From the NCBI GenBank assembly GCA_028289725.1, contig JANQOH010000477.1, positions 1 through 18,646 of the forward strand: a stretch of DNA of 18,646 nt, in the 5' to 3' direction. Below, one piece after another: positions 11,712 to 18,646 of the stretch. Numbering within the stretch: position 1 is the first letter of the stretch; each line of letters starts with the position of its first letter. Source of the stretch: Alphaproteobacteria bacterium (lineage in GTDB: Bacteria > Pseudomonadota > Alphaproteobacteria > UBA7887). The translations under genes and the position numbers were made by a program. The notes beneath the pieces are model-generated. The model ran no database searches, was not told the origin of the DNA, and saw only the letters and a program-made list of their open reading frames with translations.

Positions 11712-13703
11712 ATGATCAAACAAAAATGGTTCGCTGTACTGTGCGCCTGCCACTTCCTTTTATTGGCGTCCGGGGCGCGTGGCGCGGATTTGGTCGACAT
11801 CACCGTTGTCATCGATCCGGAGGCCCCAGCGTTTTCGGTGACGGCAATGTTAGCGGTCAACGAATCGGGCACCGTGTCTGTGCGTCTGCCGACTGGCATG
11901 GCGCTTTCCCGCGCCGAAGTCGACAATCGCCAAGCAGACGTGGCATCGGACAATGGGCTCCATGTCATCGCGATTCCGCAGGGTGCTCAAACGCCGAAGT
12001 TAACGATTTCCTATCGGGTGTCCCGCTGGTCGGACACAGGGCGTGAGGACGATGCGTGGGCGCCTGCCGCTTTTGACCCGGATGGTAGTTTTGTGCCGGC
12101 GCGCGCTTGGTTCCCGCTGTTCGACCCGGCCCCGAAACGTTATCGCCTCGAACTGATCACGGCGGACGGGCAAGTGGCCGTTGCAACGGCGGCCTTGCGA
12201 AACGAGGAGCAAACCGCGGACGGGTACCGCGCTGTTTTCGAAGGCGCGAGCGCCGCCGGGCCGCCGGTCCTGTTTGCCGGACCGTACGAGGTCGCCGAGA
12301 GAGAGCACGGGGCGATCCGCATGAGGACCTATTTCCATGCGGGAACAGCCGACCTGGACCAGGCTTATCTCGACCAAGCGGCACTTTACCTCGATGACTA
12401 TGCAAACCTGATCGGCCCCTATCCGCACGAATTTTTCTACATGGTTTCCGCGACGCTGCCTGTCGGACTCGGATTCCCGGGGGCGACCTATTTCAGTCGG
12501 CGGATCCTGCCGATGCCGTTTATGCGAACCCGATCGCTTGCGCACGAGGTCGCCCACAATTGGTGGGGCAATGGCGTGCGGCCGGATTACGCCAATGGCA
12601 ATTGGTCCGAGGGCCTGACCACCTTCATGGCCGACTACCGGCTGGCGGAGGCGGAGAGCCCGGTCGCCGCGCGCGACATGCGGTTCGGTTGGCTGCGAGA
12701 CTACGCGGCGTTGCCGGCTGAGCGGGATCAACCCGTCACCGCCTTTACTGTACGCGAACACACGGCGGCGCAGGTTATCGGCTACAACAAGGTCGCGGCG
12801 ATCTTTCACATGTTGCGGGCCGAAATCGGTGACGCAGCATTTGAATCCGGGATCAAAGCCGTGTGGCAAGAATATGCCGGCAAGACCGCGAGCTGGGACG
12901 ATTTTGGCGCCATCTTTGGGTCCGCCGCGAACCGCGACTTGTCGCACTTTTTCGATCAATGGACCAAGCGCCGCGGTGCGCCGGCGTTTGCCTTGACGGA
13001 AGCGGCGTCGGAACAAGTCGGTGAGGGGTGGCGTGTCGATATCACGGTTGTCCAGGCGTCGCCGGTGTACGACGTGCTGCTGCTGGTCGTGGTCGAAACC
13101 GACGACGGGCTGCACCAGCGATCGGTGCGTTTAGACGGCCGAAGTGTTCAGGCCAGTTTTCAAGTTTCCGCTCGGCCGCGTGCCGTCACGATTGATCCGG
13201 ACTATCACCTGTTCCGGCGCTTAGCCCCCGGCGAAACCCCCGCCATCATGCGCGACGTGACTCTCGACGAAAGGAGCGTCTTTGTGGTCGCTGGCGGTGC
13301 GGACGCGGTCGCAGGGTCGGCCGAGGGGCTCGCGGTTCGCATGCTTGAAGCAAGCGCAACGGGCCCAAGCCGTGCGGCTTCGATCGAAGATGCCGGTGAT
13401 CGACCGGTGCTGCTCATTGGTCTCACGAAGGATATCGCGCAATCGATGGCGAATGTCGGCCTGACGGAGGTTCCTGAGTCGCTGAATACGCACGGGACGG
13501 CCCGTGCTTGGGCGACCCGCCGAGCGGACGGCGCACCAATCTTTATCGTTGCCGCCGATAATCTTGAAGCGTTGGACGCGCTACATCGGCCGCTCCCGCA
13601 CTATGGCAGTCGAAGCTATGTGGTGTTTGACGGCGCCCGCGCGATAGACAAAGGCCTATGGCCGATCACGGCGGGTCACCGCCTTCGCCGCGTAATCGAA
13701 TAA
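11712..13703 (+). CDS. Exported M1-family-like zinc metallopeptidase
   Basis: This 663-residue protein has a Sec signal peptide (MIKQKWFAVLCACHFLLLASGARGA, cleaved near residue 24), an N-terminal beta domain, and a gluzincin catalytic domain. HEVAHNWWGN (278-287) gives the zinc ligands His278 and His282 and the general base Glu279. Glu300 in NWSEGLTTF is the third ligand. Tyr358 in GYNKVAAIFHML matches the catalytic Tyr of M1 enzymes. The exopeptidase GAMEN motif is replaced by VGLGFPGAT (251-259). The last about 200 residues, rich in Ala, Asp and Val, are unassigned. GGAG precedes the ATG. It is coupled to the ChaN-PDZ gene, so the two probably act together in the periplasm. Its substrate is unknown; aminopeptidase activity is doubtful. 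Confidence 0.88.
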   Translation: MIKQKWFAVLCACHFLLLASGARGADLVDITVVIDPEAPAFSVTAMLAVNESGTVSVRLPTGMALSRAEVDNRQADVASDNGLHVIAIPQGAQTPKLTISYRVSRWSDTGREDDAWAPAAFDPDGSFVPARAWFPLFDPAPKRYRLELITADGQVAVATAALRNEEQTADGYRAVFEGASAAGPPVLFAGPYEVAEREHGAIRMRTYFHAGTADLDQAYLDQAALYLDDYANLIGPYPHEFFYMVSATLPVGLGFPGATYFSRRILPMPFMRTRSLAHEVAHNWWGNGVRPDYANGNWSEGLTTFMADYRLAEAESPVAARDMRFGWLRDYAALPAERDQPVTAFTVREHTAAQVIGYNKVAAIFHMLRAEIGDAAFESGIKAVWQEYAGKTASWDDFGAIFGSAANRDLSHFFDQWTKRRGAPAFALTEAASEQVGEGWRVDITVVQASPVYDVLLLVVVETDDGLHQRSVRLDGRSVQASFQVSARPRAVTIDPDYHLFRRLAPGETPAIMRDVTLDERSVFVVAGGADAVAGSAEGLAVRMLEASATGPSRAASIEDAGDRPVLLIGLTKDIAQSMANVGLTEVPESLNTHGTARAWATRRADGAPIFIVAADNLEALDALHRPLPHYGSRSYVVFDGARAIDKGLWPITAGHRLRRVIE

Positions 13704-13707
13704 ACCC

Positions 13708-14802
13708 TCACGCCTGATTGCGGGCACGGCCTATGTCGTAGCCGAGTTCGCCGAATGGGGCGAGCCCGACCATCTGTTTGCGAAAACCCGTCCAGCTTTC
13801 GTAGATACGTTGGCTCAGGCCATCGATCGCGCCGGCGGTCGCGATCACATCTTCGGAATGCGCGTGCATGGCGTCGATCACTGGGTCAGGGAAGTGCTGC
13901 GCGATCACCCCGTGCTTATTGATCAGCGCATCGAGCGCCGCCGCGTTGCCGCGGATGGTCTCCGCCAGCATGCGCATATTCTCCTCGCCGGCCGCGACGC
14001 GAACGATTTCCTGCAGGTCGCTCGGCAGCTCGTCATAGGCCTTACGGCTGACCGTCAGTGCGATACCGGGACCTGGCTCGTGAACGCCGGGCCCATAGTA
14101 GTATTTCACCACTTTGTGGAAGCCCATCGCGAGGTCGTTGTAGGGGCCGGCCCATTCGGCGGCATCAAGCGCACCGGTTTGCAGGCTCGGCAGGACTTCA
14201 CCACCAGCAAGATTGACCGAGATAACACCGAGCCGATTGAACACTTCGGCCCCGAGACCCGGGATGCGCATTTTCAGCCCATCCATGTCTTCGATCGAAT
14301 TGATCTCTTTGGCGTACCAGCCGCCCATGTTCGGTCCGCCCGTACCCGCCAAGAATCCGCGCAGACCCCATTCGGCGTACATCTCGTCCCACAATTCCTG
14401 CCCGCCGCCATAATACATCCAGGCATTGTGTTCTTGCGGCGTCAGGCCGCCTGGCACCGAACAGAAAAACGGCACCGCGCCATGCTTGGCGATCCAGTAA
14501 TAGGGTGCGTCGTGGCAACATTCGGCGACGCCGTCGCGCACCGCGTCAAACGTCTCAAACGCCGGCACGAGTTCACCGGCGGAGTACAGTTTGATGGTTA
14601 GGCGGCCATCCGACATTTTGGTGATCGCATCGGCAATCCGCTGCGCGCCGACACCGATCGCCGGCAAGTTACGCGGCCACGTGGTGAGCATCTTCCAGCG
14701 AAAGGTCTGTTGTGCGATCGCCGGGGCGGCGAGGCCGCTTGTCCCCAGCGCGGCGGCACCGGCGCCGATTCCGGCGCCCTTCAAGAACTTGCGGCGTTTC
14801 AT
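13708..14802 (-). CDS. TRAP transporter solute-binding protein (DctP family), Tat-exported
   Basis: This 364-residue periplasmic binding protein starts with the twin-arginine signal MKRRKFLKGAGIGAGAAALG, cleaved after APAIA (about residue 30). The DctP fold is shown by FDAVRDGVAE, the segment DMDGLKMRIPG (172-182) with the ligand carboxylate-binding Arg179, and ALDAAEWAGP (211-220). The Glu-Trp pair and overall sequence resemble TakP-type proteins that bind 2-oxo acids with sodium; the ligand is an inference. GGGAGG lies 6 bases before the ATG, an excellent ribosome binding site. No DctQ or DctM membrane genes are adjacent, so the transporter must be encoded elsewhere. The 3' end is only 4 bases from the convergent peptidase gene, with no terminator visible between. 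Confidence 0.94.
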   Translation of the reverse strand: MKRRKFLKGAGIGAGAAALGTSGLAAPAIAQQTFRWKMLTTWPRNLPAIGVGAQRIADAITKMSDGRLTIKLYSAGELVPAFETFDAVRDGVAECCHDAPYYWIAKHGAVPFFCSVPGGLTPQEHNAWMYYGGGQELWDEMYAEWGLRGFLAGTGGPNMGGWYAKEINSIEDMDGLKMRIPGLGAEVFNRLGVISVNLAGGEVLPSLQTGALDAAEWAGPYNDLAMGFHKVVKYYYGPGVHEPGPGIALTVSRKAYDELPSDLQEIVRVAAGEENMRMLAETIRGNAAALDALINKHGVIAQHFPDPVIDAMHAHSEDVIATAGAIDGLSQRIYESWTGFRKQMVGLAPFGELGYDIGRARNQA

Positions 14803-14970
14803 TCTAGGCCTCCCTGTCGCGGCGCCGAGCGCCCCTTATTTTTGGCTTCTTGTCCCAGATCAGGCTAGCGGAACAGGCCGACCGCAGCAACGCACCGGCC
14901 TGCCGGTTTGGCCTCGGCTCCGGGATCAGGCAGACTGCGCTCGGATCGAAAGGCAAAAAAAGGCGCAGCC

Positions 14971-16164
14971 ATGTCCAGATCGGCACAATCGAGCACCAAT
15001 CGCCGCGACCTATTGGCGGGAGCGGCGGCGAGCGTTGCCGCGCTTGGCCTTTCCGGTGCGCCGGCATTTGGCCAATCGTCGCATCTTAAGATTGGCGCCC
15101 TTTTGCCGCTCACGGGCGGTCTGCGACTGCTCGCCGAGCAAATGTGGTTGGGGGTCGAAGCCGCGGTTGGTGAAATCAATGGCGCTGGCGGCGTGCTCGG
15201 CCGGCCGATCGAAATTCTCTACCGGGACGCCCAGGGCGCGCCACAGGGTTTGGCGGCCCAGTGCCGCGCCTTGGTCGAAGAAGAGGGCGTTTCGGCCGTC
15301 GTGGGGCCATTCATTGCCGCCGGACGGAAAGCGGCCTCACGCGCATTGAAAGATTTGAACGTGCCGCTCGTGTGCGCCAGCAACAATGAAGGCAATCATT
15401 GCTTGTCAAACTTTTTCTCGCTGGGACCGGTTCCGAACCAAGACACGCTACCGCTCATACACCATCTCGATGCCGGCGAAGGGCGTTCCTATTTTTTGGT
15501 CGGCAGCTACTCGAGTTGGCAACGCGGCGGGTTCAGCCAAGCGGCGCTCAATATCTTGAACGACGAAGGCGGAAAGGTTCTCGGACAGGCGCATACCAAT
15601 ATTGGCGAGCGCAATTTCAAGCGTGTTATCAAGTGGATCGACGAGTCCGAAGCGGATACCGTAATCTTCTGCGTGCCGCGCCCGCATGGCGCGGCCTTCG
15701 TCGAACAGGCCCGCGCTCAAGGATTGCTCGAAAGAGTGCGGTTCGGTTGGGTGGGCTTCAATGAGATTCACGCCGCGCAACTCATGCCGGACGAGGCGCG
15801 CGCCGTTACCACCGTAACGCCATTCATTGCTGCCGACCCCGAAGGCGGCGTGCCCGATCTGGTAGACCGTATGCACCGTGTTTCGAACGATGAAACGATC
15901 GTCACATATTATGGCTTTACCCATTACGCAGCCGTAACGGCGATTGCCGAAGCCTGCCGCAAATCCGGTGAGGTTTCGGCCGCTTCCGTGCTCGCGACTT
16001 TGCCGAACCTCACATTCGGGTCGGCTACGGGCCCGATCACCATCGACGCTGCCTCGCATCATGCTAGTTACAATCTTGTTGTCGCGCGCGGCGACGGCGA
16101 TCGATTGTCGATCGTCGAACGCTTGGGCCAAATCGCCGCGGATCCGGGGTGTTCCGCCGCATAG
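14971..16164 (+). CDS. ABC-type solute-binding protein, UrtA/AmiC-like, Tat-exported
   Basis: This 397-residue periplasmic binding protein is of the branched-chain amino acid/amide type (Peripla_BP_6). The signal peptide has a twin-arginine motif, TNRRDLLAGAAA (9-20), and cleavage near AFGQ (about 32-35). The mature protein starts LKIGALLPLTGGLRLLAEQMWLG. The segment NNEGNHCLSNFFSLGPVPNQDTLP resembles the ligand loop of urea and short-amide binders such as UrtA, FmdD and AmiC, so a urea- or amide-like ligand is possible but not proven. I chose the ATG at 14971 (AGG upstream) since it places the Tat motif correctly; a start at 14908 adds 21 residues. No permease or ATPase gene follows. It is divergent from the TRAP binding protein across 168 bases, and the repeat protein gene starts 29 bases downstream. 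Confidence 0.92.
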   Translation: MSRSAQSSTNRRDLLAGAAASVAALGLSGAPAFGQSSHLKIGALLPLTGGLRLLAEQMWLGVEAAVGEINGAGGVLGRPIEILYRDAQGAPQGLAAQCRALVEEEGVSAVVGPFIAAGRKAASRALKDLNVPLVCASNNEGNHCLSNFFSLGPVPNQDTLPLIHHLDAGEGRSYFLVGSYSSWQRGGFSQAALNILNDEGGKVLGQAHTNIGERNFKRVIKWIDESEADTVIFCVPRPHGAAFVEQARAQGLLERVRFGWVGFNEIHAAQLMPDEARAVTTVTPFIAADPEGGVPDLVDRMHRVSNDETIVTYYGFTHYAAVTAIAEACRKSGEVSAASVLATLPNLTFGSATGPITIDAASHHASYNLVVARGDGDRLSIVERLGQIAADPGCSAA

Positions 16165-16193
16165 CGACCAATCGCATATGTGAGTTATGGATC

Positions 16194-17018
16194 ATGACCG
16201 ATACGGACACCTTGACCGTCTCATTGGCGGGTCTGGCCGAAACCGTGCTGGCGGACGGAAAAATCGGCGCGCAAGACGTTGTGGAGCTTCGGCGCAACCT
16301 TTACCGAGATGGTTCGATTTCGTCGGAGGAGGCCGATCTTCTGCTTCGCCTTTACGGCGCGACGAACGACCGGCACGAAGATTTCGATCGTTTAATGATC
16401 GAGGCATTGGACGATTATCTTCTCGTTGGCGAAGGGCTCAAACTCGAGGTGCGAGACGACGCGGTTAGTCGATTACGGCCATTTTTCGGCCCGAACGGCG
16501 GCATTGCCGATCGAACCATGTTCGATTTGGTCATTCGCCTGATCGATCGGGGCAGCAACTGTCCGCGGGAACTGTCCGACGCCGTTATTCAAACGCTCGA
16601 AGATCACGTGCTGCGAGATGACCGTTCGGTCTTTCAGGGCGGTGCGCGCGAGGAAACCATTGATGACAATGATGTCGCGCTGATCCGCACGGTCATCTAC
16701 GGCCCCGGCGGTGATGGTGGTCTGTTCATTGGGCAGCGCGAGGCCAATCTCTTGTTTGCTTTGCACAAGGCCACAGCGGACAAGGACAACGCGCCCGCGT
16801 GGCATGACACGTTTGTCAAAGGCATCACGGCCTATTTGCTTCAGGCTGGCGATACGCCGGGCCGGTTGGACAACGGTGAGGCCGAGTGGCTGGCCGGCCA
16901 TCTGTCAGCGGCCGGATCGCTTCATCCCAATGAACATGCCTTATTGGCCTATGTGCGGCAGGTGGCGGAGGGGTTTGATTCGTCAGCCGAAGAGATGATG
17001 TCGCGCTTCGGCGCTTAG
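16194..17018 (+). CDS. TerB-like protein of tandem helical repeats, unknown function
   Basis: This 274-residue, acidic, cytoplasmic protein has no signal peptide. Its N-terminus, LAGLAETVLADGKIGAQDVVELRR (11-34), has the ADGxIxxxE-type loop seen in TerB-like domains. I see about four related units: 29-77 (ELRRNLYRDGSISSEEADLLLRL then YLL), 89-140 (RLRPFFGPNGGIADRTMFDLVIRL), 161-216 (IYGPGGDGGLFIGQREANLLFAL then YLL) and a shorter one at 229-272 (AGSLHPNEHALLAYV). Units one and three are most alike. The glycine and acidic loops resemble metal-binding loops but do not match a full EF-hand. The ATG at 16194 is chosen; an upstream GTG at 16149 would overlap the binding-protein gene. It may be co-transcribed with that gene, 29 bases upstream. 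Function unknown; I could not name a family with certainty. Confidence 0.8.
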   Translation: MTDTDTLTVSLAGLAETVLADGKIGAQDVVELRRNLYRDGSISSEEADLLLRLYGATNDRHEDFDRLMIEALDDYLLVGEGLKLEVRDDAVSRLRPFFGPNGGIADRTMFDLVIRLIDRGSNCPRELSDAVIQTLEDHVLRDDRSVFQGGAREETIDDNDVALIRTVIYGPGGDGGLFIGQREANLLFALHKATADKDNAPAWHDTFVKGITAYLLQAGDTPGRLDNGEAEWLAGHLSAAGSLHPNEHALLAYVRQVAEGFDSSAEEMMSRFGA

Positions 17019-17100
17019 CCAAGGTCCGTGAAATACCGCGCCAGGCCGGCGATCCGTTGGCGCTAAGGATGTCGGCGGTTTCCGTGCACATTGCCACCGA

Positions 17101-17106
17101 TATAAT
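17101..17106 (+). promoter_or_regulatory. Possible -10 box (TATAAT) before the secreted cysteine protein gene
   Basis: A perfect TATAAT lies 38 bases upstream of the ATG at 17145, inside a 126-base gap. The -35 position 17 bases upstream reads GTTTCC, a poor match to TTGACA. It is a candidate promoter for the secreted protein and pncB. Confidence 0.3.
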
Positions 17107-17144
17107 GCGCGCATGACGACGATAGCCTGGCGGAGGCACGGACG

Positions 17145-17618
17145 ATGATACTCAACGCTTGCTTGCGGTCCGTCCTCGCCCTTTGTCTACTTGGAACGGC
17201 AGGCGTTTTGTCGCTCGATGGACGGGCGATCGCGCAAGAGTCCGACGAAGCGGGAGAGGCGGAAGACGCAGAAGACGCCGACGTGCCGACCGGCCTGGCG
17301 GTGGATGGCGTGATCCGATCGAACCGCGGCGGTTTCGCATTTCCGGACGGCAGCCGAATGTCCGCCCTGCCGCGCATCGAGTCCGGCGGTCCCTTTTCTT
17401 GTACGCCGGATGCCGGCGAAAGCCGCTCCTGTCCTCTGCCGGGTGAGTGGGATATCTGCTCCTTGAGCGGCGTCGCGATGTCGCGATTCAATGCGTTTGT
17501 TGAGACGAGCTGCGACGTCGTCGATCGTGGCGGCGGCCGCTGGACCATCGACATCGTCAGCGCCGGTCAGTTCATAATCCGTTGCTCGGCTACCTGTCTG
17601 AACTTGAGCGCGAAGTAA
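17145..17618 (+). CDS. Secreted six-cysteine protein of unknown function
   Basis: This encodes a 157-residue protein with a Sec signal peptide (MILNACLRSVLALCLLGTAGVLSLDGRAIAQ, cleavage near residue 28-30). An acidic linker follows (ESDEAGEAEDAEDADVP, 32-48), then a compact domain with six cysteines: FSCTPD, RSCPLP, DICSLS, TSCDVV, IRCSAT and ATCLNL. An even number of cysteines in an exported protein suggests three disulfides in the periplasm. I recognise no family. GGAGG lies 8 bases upstream of the ATG at 17145, so the start is well supported. pncB starts 7 bases after its TAA, so the two are probably co-transcribed, though nothing links a secreted protein to NAD salvage. Confidence 0.82.
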   Translation: MILNACLRSVLALCLLGTAGVLSLDGRAIAQESDEAGEAEDAEDADVPTGLAVDGVIRSNRGGFAFPDGSRMSALPRIESGGPFSCTPDAGESRSCPLPGEWDICSLSGVAMSRFNAFVETSCDVVDRGGGRWTIDIVSAGQFIIRCSATCLNLSAK

Positions 17619-17625
17619 GCTGCCC

Positions 17626-18646
17626 ATGCCGACACGCGACGCACCGTGGGTCGATGATCAGAATTTCGCGCTGTTCACCGATCTTTACGAACTCACCATG
17701 GCCCAGGCCTATGTCGAGGAAGGTCTCGACGAGCAGGCGGTGTTTAGCCTTTTTGTGCGGCGCTTGCCGGAGGAGCGCAATTACCTGTTGGCTTGCGGCT
17801 TGGCGGGGGTGTTGCACTGTTTGCAAAACCTGCGCTTCGGTTCGCAGGAAATCTATTACTTGGCCTCGCTCGGCCGCTTTTCCGACACGTTCCTAAACTG
17901 GCTGTCGAAATTCCGGTTTACCGGATCGGTGCATGCTGTGCCTGAGGGCACACCGGTGTTTGCCAACGAACCGATCCTTGAAATCACCGCGCCGATCGCT
18001 GAGGCGCAGTTGGTCGAAACGATGGTGATGAACCGGATCCATGTCGACACGGTTCTCGCCACCAAGGCGGCGCGGGTGGTTAAGGCCGCCGCTGGCCGAA
18101 CCGTGGTTGATTTCGCTGCGCGGCGCATGCATGGGGCGGAAGCGGCGGTGAACGGCGCGCGGGCTTTTTATATCGGGGGGATGAGCGCCACGTCGAATGT
18201 GCTCGCTGGACGCATGTATGACATCCCCGTCGCGGGGACGATGGCGCATAGTTACATTCAGGCCCACGACGACGAGCTTTCCGCTTTTCGCAGCTTCCTA
18301 AAGACTTATCCGGACACCATCCTTTTGGTCGACACCTACGACACGCTCGCCGGCGTTTCGAAAGTGTGCGCGCTTGCCCGAGAGATGGGGGATCGGTTTC
18401 AAGTTCGCGGCATACGCCTCGATTCCGGCGACCTGGGCGCCTTGTCGGTCGCCGCGCGGAGAATGCTCGACGAAGCGGGGCTGGAACGCGTGCAGATATT
18501 TGCGAGTGGCGGCCTCGATGAGGTGAAAATCGCCAATCTGGTCACGAACGGCGCGCCGATCGATGCGTTCGGCGTGGGCACGGATCTGGGCGTATCGCGT
18601 GACCGGCCGGCCCTGGATATCGCATACAAATTGTGCGAATTCGCGG
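17626..18646 (+). CDS. pncB: Nicotinate phosphoribosyltransferase, N-terminal part (runs off the window)
   Basis: The frame is open from the ATG at 17626 to the window end (340 codons). The enzyme joins nicotinate to PRPP, with ATP hydrolysis, to give nicotinate mononucleotide in NAD salvage. Motifs in order: FTDLYELTMAQAY (17-29), VDFAARRMHG with the active-site region His, GTMAHSYIQAH with the regulatory/phosphorylated His, LLVDTYDT, GIRLDSGDLG, FASGGLDE and FGVGTDLGVS. These place it in the PncB/NAPRTase family, in the group of about 430-480 residues with the TDLYELTM start, so roughly the last quarter is missing here. The start is 7 bases after the stop of the secreted protein gene, with a weak ribosome binding site, suggesting translational coupling. 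Confidence 0.95.
   Translation, partial: MPTRDAPWVDDQNFALFTDLYELTMAQAYVEEGLDEQAVFSLFVRRLPEERNYLLACGLAGVLHCLQNLRFGSQEIYYLASLGRFSDTFLNWLSKFRFTGSVHAVPEGTPVFANEPILEITAPIAEAQLVETMVMNRIHVDTVLATKAARVVKAAAGRTVVDFAARRMHGAEAAVNGARAFYIGGMSATSNVLAGRMYDIPVAGTMAHSYIQAHDDELSAFRSFLKTYPDTILLVDTYDTLAGVSKVCALAREMGDRFQVRGIRLDSGDLGALSVAARRMLDEAGLERVQIFASGGLDEVKIANLVTNGAPIDAFGVGTDLGVSRDRPALDIAYKLCEFA

Noticed and set aside
12000..13115. 371-codon leftward ORF opposite the M1-like peptidase
   Set aside because: It lies fully inside the HExxH-containing gene, has a low-complexity basic translation and no ribosome binding site or family signature.
14821..14850. GGCGC-CGA-GCGCC hairpin followed by T residues as a terminator
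   Set aside because: On the plus strand no gene ends upstream of it within a kilobase; it lies in the divergent promoter region, so it is probably chance.
1..18646. CRISPR array, insertion sequence, integrase, prophage or attachment site, including at the tRNA-Gly 3' end
   Set aside because: I saw no regular spaced repeats, transposase or integrase motifs, and no second copy of the tRNA 3' end in the window.

Overview
The window looks like chromosomal DNA of a GC-rich alphaproteobacterium, possibly Rhodospirillales-like. I base this on base composition, on a class 1 speD-speE pair, on Tat-exported solute-binding proteins and on an RirA-type box. The taxonomy is inference; no marker such as rRNA is present. 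Most genes are recognisable housekeeping or envelope genes. There is no CRISPR array, insertion sequence, integrase or phage gene.

Left part (1-4022): the 3' end of an RND efflux pump gene overlaps, tail to tail, the end of trkH. A leftward run then reads, in transcription order: a doubtful 79-residue ORF, a radical SAM protein, apaG, folE (GTP cyclohydrolase I) and trkH (potassium uptake).

AT-rich island (about 4020-4920): two short rightward genes are each followed by a strong intrinsic terminator. The second (57 aa, 4664-4837) is a clear Flp type IVb pilin. The first (60 aa) aligns with it without gaps but lacks the Gly at the cleavage site. An identical 13-bp sequence, CTAAAATTGTTAG, starts 80 and 81 nt before the two start codons, which suggests shared control. 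A tRNA-Gly(CCC) gene follows.

Middle (5111-10259): a leftward membrane protein fused to a spermidine-synthase-like domain, a rightward OsmC protein, then leftward genes transcribed in the order degenerate GGDEF protein, speD, speE. SpeD makes decarboxylated S-adenosylmethionine and SpeE uses it to make spermidine.

Right part (10260-18646): palindromes, one matching the TGA-N9-TCA iron-responsive box, precede a two-gene unit encoding a periplasmic ChaN-like haem-binding protein with a PDZ domain and an unusual M1-type metallopeptidase. Convergent to it is a TRAP solute-binding protein, which is divergent from an ABC (UrtA/AmiC-like) solute-binding protein. Both are Tat-exported and neither has a permease gene nearby. 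Then come a TerB-like protein built from internal repeats, a secreted six-cysteine protein, and the start of pncB (nicotinate phosphoribosyltransferase), which runs off the window.

I see no single new multi-gene system. The most unusual items are the paired Flp-like genes with their shared 13-mer, the ChaN-PDZ/M1-like pair behind the iron-box candidate, and the TerB-like repeat protein.
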